Of a DNA stretch of 58,013 nucleotides, positions 24,432 to 34,500 are shown in pieces. Both the position numbers and the translations under genes were made by a program. Origin of the DNA: an uncultured Lachnospiraceae bacterium (lineage in GTDB: Bacteria; Bacillota; Clostridia; Lachnospirales; Lachnospiraceae); assembly GCA_910588845.1 (NCBI GenBank), contig CAJURU010000019.1:1-58013 (forward strand), given 5' to 3'. Each line of letters begins with the position of its first letter. The first letter of the stretch is position 1. The notes under the pieces were generated by a model. It was not told where the DNA came from, did not search any database, and saw only the letters and a program-made list of their open reading frames with translations.

Positions 24432-27023
24432 ATGAATAATAAGGATGTAACGATGAATCTTGATTTAGGTACGGTTGGTGTAAAATACGAGGATTTCCGC
24501 AATTTTGGGAAATCCTATTTTAAGTATGTTTATACATCTGCATATGAGATGGTAAACAGCATTATCAACCAACACCGGAAGATACTGGAACTACAGCCTT
24601 GCGGAAATGAAAGCAGATATAATGAGATTGCAAATGTGCTGACTTTTGTCGGCAAAAGAGGGACGGGGAAAACGTCGGCGATGCTTTCTTTTATGGAAAG
24701 CCTCAAGGATTATGATAGAAATTTATCCCGATGTAATAAGAATGAAATGTTTTTCAATTTTGACCATGAGGATGTGCTTTTTACATGCCTTGATTGTATT
24801 GACGGTTCCCTGTTAGAAAAGGGGGAAGATATTTTCCAGATCGTGTTGGCACAGATGTATCAGAAGTTTCAGCAGTTATATAAAAGCAACCAATTGGTAC
24901 AGAGCGAGGAAGGCGAGTTCGGTTATCAGGCAAGGGAGCTTCAGAAGAAACTGGAAGACCTGTATAAGAAGACCTGCGCTTTAGAAGAAATGTCAAATTC
25001 CCATGCAAGGGCGGGGGAATCGTATATGAGCGGCCTGCGTACGCTTGCCAGCAGCCAGAAGCTGAAAGGGGAATTTGCAAAACTGACGGAAGATTATCTG
25101 ATGCAGATGCGCTATAAGTACAATTCTTTTCAGGAGATGGGCAAACAGCATTTTCTTGTAATTACAGTGGACGATGTGGACTTAAATATTCAGAATGGTT
25201 TTTCCATGCTGGAAAAGATTCACCGCTATCTGATGCTGCCCAATATTATTGTGCTCCTGTCCATAGATTATCAGGAAATGCTGCAGATTTGCATGAGGAA
25301 TTTTTTTAAAGTGCTGTTAAAGTTTGATTCAGCATTGAAAAACGGGGAGGAGTTCGTGCGGGAACTCTCCGTAGATTATCTGGATAAGGTCTTGCCGATT
25401 AATTACCGCATCTATCTGCCGGATATTAATGACGGACATTCACATTATAAGATTAATCAGAAAGCTCAAGATACGAAGAAGTTTATGCTGGGAAGCCTCT
25501 ATCAGAAAAGCGGGGTTATCTTTGATTCGCAGGGATTGAAACGCCATTTTTATGAACCGAAGTCTATGCGCGTTTTGTCTGATTTTACCATGCTGCTGGA
25601 TTGCTTGGATGTTTTGTCTTGGTCTGGTGAAAAGCTTTCTGTGCAAGATAAAATAGAAATTTATAATAGCTATGAGAAAAACTATTTGATTCTCCTTGCA
25701 GATTTAGGGAACAGGATGGCGTTTAGCATAATTAAGAATGATAGACAGCGGAGATTTTTCGCGGAAAAAGTAATGAAATCGGATGTAAAACGGGCGATGG
25801 AAATGGCGGTCAATTATGCGGCGGACGTTTTGGATGGGATGAAGTTTAGAGAAAACCAGAGTTATAGTTATGGGATACTTATCAATATGCTCTATAAATT
25901 AGGCAGATGTGAGAGTGAGGAGTATAAGTCCTTAACCTGTTGCCTGCTGGCTTATTTTTCTTATAAACTTACCAGGATTTATATCCTCGAAAGCATTCAG
26001 CTATCGGTTGATGGGGACAGGCAGATTGTGGAAGCCGGAAAGTTCCGCAGGCTTATTTCGGGTTCCATTGTGGGGGAATGGGAGAAGGAAATGATTCCTG
26101 AGATAAAGTTGTATAGGGGGTCAGAAATTAAAGAGAACTCTTTTGTCAAAGTGCCCAATTCGGTCATATTTGATACTACAAAGGGAAAGTCTTTTTCTAC
26201 CTGGTTTCATATTTCTCTGCCGACAAAGGAGGAGGTATCTAAGGAACAGAGTGCAGAAAAATTAGAGCGTATTATCATAAAGATAGAATTATTATACTTG
26301 AGCTTGAACATTATAAATCTAAACGATGCTGTCTCTGGGGTATGGAAAGTCGACATTGTCGATACGAATGAAGACCTTCCTTGGCAGATTGTAATACCGA
26401 TGTTATATAAAGAGTCAGTAACAGGAGAGAAAGTTACAGCGATACGGGCGCAATTCAGTATTTTTCATTTTGTGGGCAATTCTTTAAATGCGGTAAATGA
26501 ATTGAAACAGCTCGAAGAGGCGCTGATTGATAGTATGAAGAACTATTATGGCGAGGATAAGATGCCATCTTTGTCTAAGAATAAATTTATGGCTGCCAAA
26601 TATAAAAAGTGGGCGCAGAATTCGCAGCTATGCGCTGCCCTTCCTCTATATAGCTTTGATTTGATGTATAATATTTTTAAGCGGGCAAGGAAAGATGCCA
26701 AGGAGAGAAACCCCATCCGCATTAACAAAGGAGAGGTCTATCAATACATAGGAGATGTTTACCGCAATATTGCGGAACAGTTAGAGAAACAGGAGGAGTT
26801 TTACAGCCCTGGCAAAATGAAAGGAAAAAAGAGGGGAGTACAAAAAGAAGGGGGACAACCAAAAGAGGATGGAAAAGAAACACAGGGCATTCCGCCTTTG
26901 TATGAGCGTTTTACGAAATGTCCCTATGTGCAGTTTTTCCTGAAGGATACAAAAGAGGAGTGGAAAGCGGATTTTCTGGCAAATGTGATGGAGAAGTTAA
27001 TTGCGGAGACGGACGATGAATAA
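24432..27023 (+). CDS. rdrA: RdrA-like P-loop ATPase of a RADAR-type defence system
   Basis: An 863-residue protein. Walker A is GKRGTGKT at residues 74-81, and Walker B is LVITVDDVDL with acidic residues 247 and 248. The following 'RYLMLPNIIVLLSIDYQEM' resembles the sensor region of KAP/AAA-type NTPases. The remaining C-terminal 550 residues are helical and unrecognised, with a lysine/glycine-rich insert near 795-825. No membrane segments are evident. In RADAR the ATPase RdrA works with the deaminase RdrB, and phage infection triggers deamination of adenosine compounds. Here the next gene overlaps by 8 bases and encodes an adenosine-deaminase-like protein, which is the main reason for the name. 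The sequence itself shows the ATPase motifs; assignment to RdrA is inferred from context, size and motif order. Confidence 0.78.
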   Translation: MNNKDVTMNLDLGTVGVKYEDFRNFGKSYFKYVYTSAYEMVNSIINQHRKILELQPCGNESRYNEIANVLTFVGKRGTGKTSAMLSFMESLKDYDRNLSRCNKNEMFFNFDHEDVLFTCLDCIDGSLLEKGEDIFQIVLAQMYQKFQQLYKSNQLVQSEEGEFGYQARELQKKLEDLYKKTCALEEMSNSHARAGESYMSGLRTLASSQKLKGEFAKLTEDYLMQMRYKYNSFQEMGKQHFLVITVDDVDLNIQNGFSMLEKIHRYLMLPNIIVLLSIDYQEMLQICMRNFFKVLLKFDSALKNGEEFVRELSVDYLDKVLPINYRIYLPDINDGHSHYKINQKAQDTKKFMLGSLYQKSGVIFDSQGLKRHFYEPKSMRVLSDFTMLLDCLDVLSWSGEKLSVQDKIEIYNSYEKNYLILLADLGNRMAFSIIKNDRQRRFFAEKVMKSDVKRAMEMAVNYAADVLDGMKFRENQSYSYGILINMLYKLGRCESEEYKSLTCCLLAYFSYKLTRIYILESIQLSVDGDRQIVEAGKFRRLISGSIVGEWEKEMIPEIKLYRGSEIKENSFVKVPNSVIFDTTKGKSFSTWFHISLPTKEEVSKEQSAEKLERIIIKIELLYLSLNIINLNDAVSGVWKVDIVDTNEDLPWQIVIPMLYKESVTGEKVTAIRAQFSIFHFVGNSLNAVNELKQLEEALIDSMKNYYGEDKMPSLSKNKFMAAKYKKWAQNSQLCAALPLYSFDLMYNIFKRARKDAKERNPIRINKGEVYQYIGDVYRNIAEQLEKQEEFYSPGKMKGKKRGVQKEGGQPKEDGKETQGIPPLYERFTKCPYVQFFLKDTKEEWKADFLANVMEKLIAETDDE

Positions 27024-30000
27024 ATTAGAATGGATTCTAAAGTTATTATATAAGAAGATGTCCGCGCAGTCAGTGCTGAAACAGGAAGTCCAATTTGACG
27101 ATTTTGCGATTGACACATTTATGAGGTTGACAGTCTGTTATCTTCCTGGAATCAGTGAAAATGAAGCAGAAAATATGTTCTGGTATTTCGTCCATACGTT
27201 CCAGGGGGAGGCGGGGCTTAAAAGAAGGAAGGCGCAGAGTGGATTAAATGTGTTTGACGCTTTATTCTACTATGCGGACGACTGCCTGACTATACAGAAT
27301 AATTGCGTATTGTGTAAATATAGCAAACTGAAACGTTGGCGTCAGATGATTGTGGAAGTGAGCGAGGATTTGCTTGTATCGGCTTATCTGGCGCAGGAAG
27401 AAATGTATGAAGAGCAGATACAGCAGAGGGGATTTTTGTGGAAGCGTGTGATCGGGCATAATAATGTGCGCCTTAACTTGCTGTTGGAGAGGGGGATTTC
27501 TGAAAACCATTTCCATCTCTATGGTTCCGCGCCGATTTTTCATATTTCCTGGATGAGCCTGATGAACAATGTCACATCCTCCAAATTTGCAGAAAAGCTC
27601 AGGGAATATGACAGAAACAGGAGATATTCAAATAAGGCGTATGCAGGCGAGTACCAGGAGGTCTCTTATTACCATCAATACTTACAGGCAGCGTTGATTC
27701 GCCTGTTGCTTTATTCTAAAATAACAGGGCAGAGAATACATATTGGAAATTATACGGTGAGGGCGCCGTTTGTGTTGAGGCTCCTTAATTTGCCCGAGTA
27801 TACCGTAAAGGGAACGATAAAGAAGTTTTCCGCCTCAAAATTGCAAAACTGGTTTGAAAATTTAGGAAGGCAGGAATTGCAGATAAAGAGTTTTTTTAGG
27901 GAATTGTATCTGTGCAGCGCTGGTTCGGATGAATCTATGATGATGGAGCTGGAAGAGAATGAAACCTACCAGCAGTTCGTTTATTGCAAGATAGGGTCTT
28001 ATCAAATATACACAAAGGATATTCTGCATATTTTACGGGGATATCGTCATGAGATATCCATCCGGCAGTTAATGAGAGAAATCATAACAACTGTGGGGAA
28101 TATTAATTTGGAAGATATTGCGGTTTCGGGGGCAGATAATAAGATGTTTTTGCAAGCCTGGGAGGAGAAGACGAGGGAGAATGTGCAAAATCTTCTGTGT
28201 AAGCCGGAGTATCTGGAGGAGCATATTTATGAGATACAGTCGACAATTGACGCATTCCGTTTTCCTTCATGGCAATTACACTCCAATGAAGAACTTGAGA
28301 TGGATTACACGCTTCGGCAGTTAGACAAAAGCGGAATATCGTGCCAGGAACCTTTTTTTGCATTTGCAGGCGAACGGTGGCTGTTGTATACGATGCTCCG
28401 TCGGATTTATAAAGGGGATCCTGAATATAAGGGATATTATCATCTGTTTTATGCTTACGTTTTGTTGAAAGAGAGAATACGCTCAGAAATCGTACAGTCT
28501 AATGACAATGTAGGTTTCCGCAATTTTGAGAAATATCAGGACAGAAAGCAAGAACTGCTGGATGACAAGATTTATGATAATGCTTTTGTCAAGCTGACCT
28601 TAAGAGAAACGCTGCTTACAGAAAATATCCAGACATTGGAGCTTAGAATAACGCCGTGTGATACCGTGAATGAGATACGGGAGCGGATTATTGAACTGGA
28701 CAACTTAATTGACCCATCGAAACAGTATCGCCATCGCTTTTTTTATACGCTGCATTTTATCAAGACAGCAGATTCCGGCAATCAGCCAGAATCAGAGGAA
28801 GTACTGTGCAGGCATGAGCAGAAACGGGAAAAATTAAAAGTCCAGACAAACGCAATTGTAGGGCTTCGAGAAAGATATCCGGAAGTAGCCCGGAGGATTC
28901 TCGGTATAGATGCAGCCGCCAATGAAATCGGCTGCCGTCCGCAGGTTTTCGGCAGATATTTCCGTTATTTGAAAAGACAAACGGCGGTATATTATGAGGC
29001 GGACGGACAGCACAGCGTACCGCAGCTGCGGGCAACGTACCATGTCGGCGAGGATTTTCTGGATGTGGCAGATGGGCTCCGCGCCATAGAGGAAGCAGTT
29101 TTATTTTTGAATTTGGACTGTGGCGACCGATTGGGACATGCTTTGGCTTTGGGAATTGACGTAAAGGAATGGTATCGATTTAAAGGCGGCCATATTGTAC
29201 TTTCAATGCAGGATTATCTTGATAATATTGTCTGGATTTACCATAAGCTCTGCGAATATAATATCCAGGGATTTGAAAACCTGAAAGATACGCTTCATAA
29301 TGAATTTGTAGAATATTTTGGGATGATTTATGGGTACAATATTTCCCGCAAAGAGACAGATTTGATTTTACAAAGATCGGGAAAGAATGCTGTGCAGTTG
29401 GATTTTAATTTGTCTAATTACTATAATTCCATGAAGCTGCGCGGCGATGAACCTAAGTATTATTGCCTGGGATATTTTGATGAGGAGGCGTATTTAGAGG
29501 AGAATGAGAAGTATGCCATCAATCGTAAAGTGGATGCGAGGCTTAGGGAAATGCCGGATATTGTTTTACTGTATTACCACTATCATTTTAACAGCGCGGC
29601 GCGCAAAATGGGGCAGAAGACTATCCAGAAGAACGTAAACCAGGATTATATCCGTGCAGTCCAAAAGATACAGGAGTTTATGCAGAGGGATATTGCCGGC
29701 AGGGGAATCAGTATTGAGACAAATCCTTCTTCAAATTATTTAATTGGCACGTTTCGCAAATATGCGAAACATCCGATTATTCGTTTTTTTAACCGGGGAC
29801 TTACGGCAGATTTGGAAGCGTTGCAGAAATGCCCACAGATATCCGTCTCTATCAATACAGATGACCAAGGGGTGTTCAGTACGTCTTTGGAAAATGAGTA
29901 TGCGTTATTAGCATGCGCTCTGGAAGAATGCGAGGATGAAGAAGGGAATAACGTCTATAACAGGAGTATGATTTATGAGTGGCTGGACCATGTGCGGATT

Positions 30001-30066
30001 ATGGGCAATGAACAAAGTTTTGGCGTCCGTCAATACCGCGAAGCGATAGAAAGAGGAAAGATATAG
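27016..30066 (+). CDS. rdrB: RdrB-like adenosine deaminase of a RADAR-type defence system
   Basis: Start at ATG 27016, 8 bases inside the ATPase gene, with GGAG 7 bases upstream; 1016 residues. All metal and catalytic motifs of the adenosine deaminase superfamily can be placed in order: ENHFHLYGS (His165, His167), HVGED (His676, Glu679), DRLGHALALG (His708) and SINTDDQGVF (Asp949, Asp950). The ETNPSSN motif and 'HPIIRFFNRG' stand before the last one, as in ADA. Housekeeping ADA is about 330-350 residues, so this protein carries large insertions, chiefly between the first and second motifs, as RADAR RdrB does. RdrB is reported to deaminate adenosine in RNA or ATP to inosine during infection. 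Substrate here is inferred. A terminator-like hairpin follows. Confidence 0.85.
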   Translation: MNKLEWILKLLYKKMSAQSVLKQEVQFDDFAIDTFMRLTVCYLPGISENEAENMFWYFVHTFQGEAGLKRRKAQSGLNVFDALFYYADDCLTIQNNCVLCKYSKLKRWRQMIVEVSEDLLVSAYLAQEEMYEEQIQQRGFLWKRVIGHNNVRLNLLLERGISENHFHLYGSAPIFHISWMSLMNNVTSSKFAEKLREYDRNRRYSNKAYAGEYQEVSYYHQYLQAALIRLLLYSKITGQRIHIGNYTVRAPFVLRLLNLPEYTVKGTIKKFSASKLQNWFENLGRQELQIKSFFRELYLCSAGSDESMMMELEENETYQQFVYCKIGSYQIYTKDILHILRGYRHEISIRQLMREIITTVGNINLEDIAVSGADNKMFLQAWEEKTRENVQNLLCKPEYLEEHIYEIQSTIDAFRFPSWQLHSNEELEMDYTLRQLDKSGISCQEPFFAFAGERWLLYTMLRRIYKGDPEYKGYYHLFYAYVLLKERIRSEIVQSNDNVGFRNFEKYQDRKQELLDDKIYDNAFVKLTLRETLLTENIQTLELRITPCDTVNEIRERIIELDNLIDPSKQYRHRFFYTLHFIKTADSGNQPESEEVLCRHEQKREKLKVQTNAIVGLRERYPEVARRILGIDAAANEIGCRPQVFGRYFRYLKRQTAVYYEADGQHSVPQLRATYHVGEDFLDVADGLRAIEEAVLFLNLDCGDRLGHALALGIDVKEWYRFKGGHIVLSMQDYLDNIVWIYHKLCEYNIQGFENLKDTLHNEFVEYFGMIYGYNISRKETDLILQRSGKNAVQLDFNLSNYYNSMKLRGDEPKYYCLGYFDEEAYLEENEKYAINRKVDARLREMPDIVLLYYHYHFNSAARKMGQKTIQKNVNQDYIRAVQKIQEFMQRDIAGRGISIETNPSSNYLIGTFRKYAKHPIIRFFNRGLTADLEALQKCPQISVSINTDDQGVFSTSLENEYALLACALEECEDEEGNNVYNRSMIYEWLDHVRIMGNEQSFGVRQYREAIERGKI

Positions 30067-30085
30067 TATCTAAAAATGAAACTGT

Positions 30086-30128
30086 AAAAGATGCAGTGTC
30101 CTGTAAAAGATAGGGCATTGCATCTTTT
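30086..30128 (+). terminator. Terminator after the RADAR-like operon
   Basis: AAAAGATGCA (30086-30095) pairs with TGCATCTTTT (30119-30128), with partial inner pairing. The AT-rich tail fits a terminator. Confidence 0.65.
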
Positions 30129-30148
30129 ATGTATAGAAAAATATTTTG

Positions 30149-30177
30149 TTGAAAAATGTCATTTTATGGGGTATAAT
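30149..30177 (+). promoter_or_regulatory. Promoter of the two-helix membrane protein
   Basis: TTGAAA (30149-30154), 17 bases, TATAAT (30172-30177). It makes the next gene a separate transcription unit from rdrB. Confidence 0.82.
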
Positions 30178-30207
30178 TAAATATCTATTAATGGGGGAGA
30201 AAGTCAT

Positions 30208-31206
30208 ATGGCTGATAAAAATGGTAGCGTAAAATCAATAGCGCTCAATCTGGTAAGTAACATTATATTTCAGATAGCCGTTATGGTGTTTTCAGGCAGC
30301 GGTATATCTTATATTATTTTAGAGAAGTTAGATTACTTGCAAAATAATGTTTTGACAATATCATTGTTTCATGTAGTGATATTGTGTATCTGTATTATCA
30401 TATTTCTTATTGCGGTTGCAATGTTCGTATATTCTATAACGAAAAAAATATTTAATAATAGAAAAGATAGTAATGAAAATAATTTGGGCGATTATTATTT
30501 TACATATTATGAAAAACATATTACAATCTATAAAAACGGAAATGGCATCATAAAGCATAAGTTTACAATAGTCGTTAATGATATAAATAAACTTAAGTAT
30601 CTCAGGAGAAGAATAAATATATCAGACGGTGTTAAAACGTCTCAATTCCCTCCATTGGACAAAATGAAGAAAACGCCAAAAGATAAGAGGTTTACAGACT
30701 TTGGATTCTGGTATAAATCTGATGATGATATAGTATCCGAGGTAAAAGAATATTATTGGGATAGTCTCAATCCTGACCGGGAGAACAAAGACGCAAAGAA
30801 TAATCCGCAGGAGTTAAGATGGCTGTTTCTTATAGACAAGAATAAACTTAAAAAAGAGACTCCATATGAAATATCATATATTACAAGCGTGCCAGGACTG
30901 GAGGCTTTGGAAAATGGATGTCTGAAGAGTGAGCTGCGCAAGGATGAATCAGAAGACAGAAGTTTTTCCAGCATGAGAATAACTCACAACATAAAACATT
31001 ATAAATATATTGTTTCGTTTGAAGATGGCGTGTGTATTGACGTTCCGCCGAAATGTGAATGTATCATAAATATGCAGGATGGAGTGAAAACGCTTGACAT
31101 TTTAGGGAAGATAGATTATGATTTATTATATACGAAGTATATATTTGAGTTGGAACATCCAGAATTTGGAAGTAATATTCGAGTTTCTTGGAAATATAAT
31201 ATTTAG
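30208..31206 (+). CDS. Membrane protein with two N-terminal helices and a soluble C-terminal domain
   Basis: A 332-residue protein with GGGGGA nine bases upstream. Two hydrophobic segments lie near residues 13-38 and 50-75 (ISLFHVVILCICIIIFLIAVAMFVY in part), followed by a basic stretch KKIFNNRKD that should lie in the cytoplasm. The remaining 250 residues are soluble, with mixed beta and charged segments, and match no family I know. The gene sits directly after a RADAR-like operon but has its own promoter. Some RADAR loci carry a small membrane accessory gene, so it could be an associated effector. That is inference; it may equally be an unrelated passenger. Base composition is AT-rich, unlike the surface protein genes on either side. 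Confidence 0.6.
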   Translation: MADKNGSVKSIALNLVSNIIFQIAVMVFSGSGISYIILEKLDYLQNNVLTISLFHVVILCICIIIFLIAVAMFVYSITKKIFNNRKDSNENNLGDYYFTYYEKHITIYKNGNGIIKHKFTIVVNDINKLKYLRRRINISDGVKTSQFPPLDKMKKTPKDKRFTDFGFWYKSDDDIVSEVKEYYWDSLNPDRENKDAKNNPQELRWLFLIDKNKLKKETPYEISYITSVPGLEALENGCLKSELRKDESEDRSFSSMRITHNIKHYKYIVSFEDGVCIDVPPKCECIINMQDGVKTLDILGKIDYDLLYTKYIFELEHPEFGSNIRVSWKYNI

Positions 31207-31231
31207 AAGTTTTGCAAAGGAGGTAATAAAT

Positions 31232-31282
31232 ATGAGGGATATATATTGGTTATTGAATTTTGAGGAAGAAGAAGGCGATTGA
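31232..31282 (+). CDS. Possible 16-residue acidic peptide with strong ribosome-binding site
   Basis: AAAGGAGG stands 8 bases before ATG 31232. The frame reads MRDIYWLLNFEEEEGD and stops at 31280-31282. The signal is as strong as any in the window, so translation is plausible. Function is unknown; it follows the membrane protein gene by 25 bases and could be a tiny partner of it. Confidence 0.4.
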   Translation: MRDIYWLLNFEEEEGD

Positions 31283-31326
31283 GGCCAGCGTCTGAATAAG
31301 TAGTAATATTTTAGCGAAGTATATTT

Positions 31327-31418
31327 GAGCTGTTGTAAAATACAGAGTTTGTATAGTATGTTATTACCTTAAAGGTAATTTGTATACAGATTGTATTTTG
31401 CAGCAGCTCTCTTTTGTT
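31327..31418 (+). terminator. Long nested hairpin terminator, copy 1 of a two-copy repeat
   Basis: GAGCTGTTGTAAAATACA (31327-31344) pairs with TGTATTTTGCAGCAGCTC (31392-31409), mismatches being G-T pairs. A second nested stem ATTACCTT/AAGGTAAT lies inside. TCTTTTGTT follows. The outer arms match those at 55373-55469. Confidence 0.8.
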
Positions 31419-31465
31419 CAGTAATAAAATGCTCGAATTTGCGCAATTTTTGCTCGGAAATAGAT

Positions 31466-31494
31466 TTGTTTTGCATAGTAAAAGATATTATAAT
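31466..31494 (+). promoter_or_regulatory. Promoter of giant surface protein B
   Basis: TTGTTT (31466-31471), 17 bases, TATAAT (31489-31494), about 50 bases before the ATG. Confidence 0.7.
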
Positions 31495-31545
31495 AAAAAC
31501 CATAAGCATTTGATTCGAGAATATGTAAGAAAGGGATGAAGTGGC

Positions 31546-34500
31546 ATGAGGAAGAAAGGAAACCGCATGAGGTTGTTTGCGGCGATGCTGGCTCTATCTT
31601 TGGCAGCGACCTCTGCCGGCGTTCCGTCAGTGACGGCGGAAGCGGCTAAGAAAGTCAAGGTCAAAAAAGTCCAGATTACGAAACCGCAAAAGAAAAGCGT
31701 AACGCTTAATAAGGGCAAGTCCCTCCAATTGAAAGTGAAGGTGACGCCCAAGAACGCGAAAAACAAGAAAGTAACTTACAAGAGCAGCAACAAGAAGATT
31801 GTCAAAGTCACATCCAAGGGCAAGATTACGGGCGTCAAGAACGGAAGCGCCAGAATCACAGCGACCGCCAAGGATGGAAGTAAGAAGAAGGCAACGCTCA
31901 AAGTAAAAGTTGTAACGCCGGTGAGCAAGGTAAAGCTGAATATGCCGTCTGCCACAATGAAAGTCGGTGAAAATAAGACATTGAAAGCAACCATAACGCC
32001 TGCCAGCGCATCGAACAAGAAACTGACATGGAAGTCTTCTGACAGGAAGATAGTAACTGTGACAAGTAAAGGTGTTGTCAAGGGTGTGAAAGCCGGTAAG
32101 GCGACCGTTACGGCGACGGCAGCGGATGGCAGTAAGAAAAAGGCGTCTTGTGTTGTGACAGTAAAGAATGTTTCTAACACGAATAACCCCACGAATCCAG
32201 ACGATCCGAATAAGCCGGATAACCCGGATGATCCGAACAAGCCGGACAATCCAGACGATCCGAATAAGCCGGACAATCCAGACGACCCGGATAATCCAGA
32301 CAAACCAGTGATTGTAACATTAAAGAAAATTGAAGTAACAAAATCCCCTGATAAGATTACCTATCAGGAGGGAGACGCATTTGAACCTGCCGGGATGGAA
32401 GTAACGGCAACATACAGTGATGGAACGCAGAAGAAAATCACAGAGTATACATACTATAATCAGCCATTAGGTCCCCTGGATCAGAGTGTGGAGGTTTGCT
32501 ATACAGAGAAAGGTATCACAAGAAAAACAGAGGTCAGCATTATGGTGCAGGCAGAAGATCAGCTCGTGTCAATCAGCTGCCGGCTTAAGAAGACTTCCCT
32601 GGAAAGAGAGGGTTCATGTTTTACAGATGATGATATTGTTGTGACGGCAGCTTTCCAAAGCGGTAAAACACAAAATGTTCCGATTGCTGATTGTAAGGTG
32701 AATCCGCAATCATTTACGCTGGCAACAACTTCGGCAACTGTTTCTTATACGTATGGAGTACGGCGCAGGACATCCGTGGTGGAAGGATTTACGGTGAAGC
32801 CGTACCGTGAGAGATATACGTTTGAAGATGCAGACACCATGGGAACGCTGGTAAAGCGGGCCAATGAAAATGCACATGCCGTACCTACGGAGGAGCATGC
32901 CCAGGGGATAGAACCGAAGTTTGAGCAAGGGCTTAACCAAAATGCACTCAAGATGGATGGCACTTATGGATTGAGACTTGACAAGATTGCCGGCACAGCT
33001 TCTAAGAGTTACAGTGTGTCCATGTGGGTGAAGCCGGATTCATTGAAAAACAATCAGGCATTGCTGATTTCGACTGCTAATAAATTCGGCCTGCAAGACG
33101 GACTGCCGGAGACATGGTGTGCGGTAGCCGGAAGTAATGAGACGGGAGGCATTAAGCTTTGGTCGAACAATAATGGGCATGTGACGGCTGCACAGTCGCA
33201 AATTTCAGTAGGGGCGAATGCAGAATGGAGCCATATCGTACTGGTAGTAGACGGAACAAATATGCCGGAAGGCACGGGGTTGGGAACCTTGTATGTCAAC
33301 GGAAGGAAAGCTGGTTCCGGGAATGTCCGCAATGATAAGAGTGCAGATATGAAGACCTATCTGGGCGTTACCGGCTGGACAGGCGACGGATATTATGCCG
33401 GCCTTGTAGATGAGCTTGTATTTACCAATGAAGCGCTCACACAGGAAGAAGTAGAAGAGTATTATCTGGAATATTTTGCAAAGAGCGCGGAAAAGATTAC
33501 AGATGTCACAGCTGATAAGACGCAAATCAGCGTAGATTATGGAACGACTGCCGCTGACTTGGTCAAAGCGCTGAAAGAACAGGTAACATTTACCGGTCAG
33601 TGCGGGGAAAATCAATTGCCCTTGGATAACACAGAAGATATCTGGACGGTAGAAGATTATACGCCGACAACAGAAGGCACAGTTACCGCCGTGGCGAAGA
33701 TTCCGGCGCCAGAAGGATATGTATTCGAGACAGATGGTCAGCCGTCCATGTGGAAGACGGTCAATGTTTCTGTTTCCGTAAAAGAGAAGGGTGTGCTTGA
33801 ATCTATTGAAATTACAACGCAGCCGGATAAGACGAAGTATATTATTAACCATACGTTTGATAAGTCGGGAATGGTAGTCAAGGCATTGTATTCTAACGGC
33901 GGCGAACTGGATGTGACGGAACATATTGTGGTGGATGAGACGGGCAAGCTGTCAACACTTGGCAAGCAGAACGTAGAAGTAAGATATGTGGACGGCGAAG
34001 GAGAAAATGCGCAGACGTTTAAGACAACGTGTCCGATTGAAGTTGTAAATCTGGAACAGGGTGCGACGGCGTATTTCACGTTTGATGATAATTTGACGAA
34101 TGCGTCCACCGGCAAAGATGCAGTCAAGGCGAAGCTGAACAACGCGGCAGGAGATACGAACACGACGTCTTATGTGGAGGGCGTCAAAGGCAGCGCCTTA
34201 AAGCTTGGTAAAAAGACCGGCGAGGGCATCAAACTGGATAGCGCCATCAATACTGCGGATTACAGTATTTCTATGTGGGTGAGGGCGGATAACCTGGATC
34301 AGATTGCCGGAGTATTTTATGCCAATGATGGCGGGCTTGAAGAGCATTGGTTCTCCAGCTATGGAAATCCGGAACTGTTTAATATCCGTATGACACCGGG
34401 CAATTATGCACAAAGAGCCGAACTTGGGGATACGAAGAATGTACTGGAAGTCGGTAAATGGAAGATGCTCACGCTCACCACAGAGGGAGAATCAGCCAAG

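Noticed and set aside
32194..32307. 27-base repeats as a CRISPR array or mobile repeat
   Set aside because: They are contiguous, in frame and encode a Pro/Asp linker.
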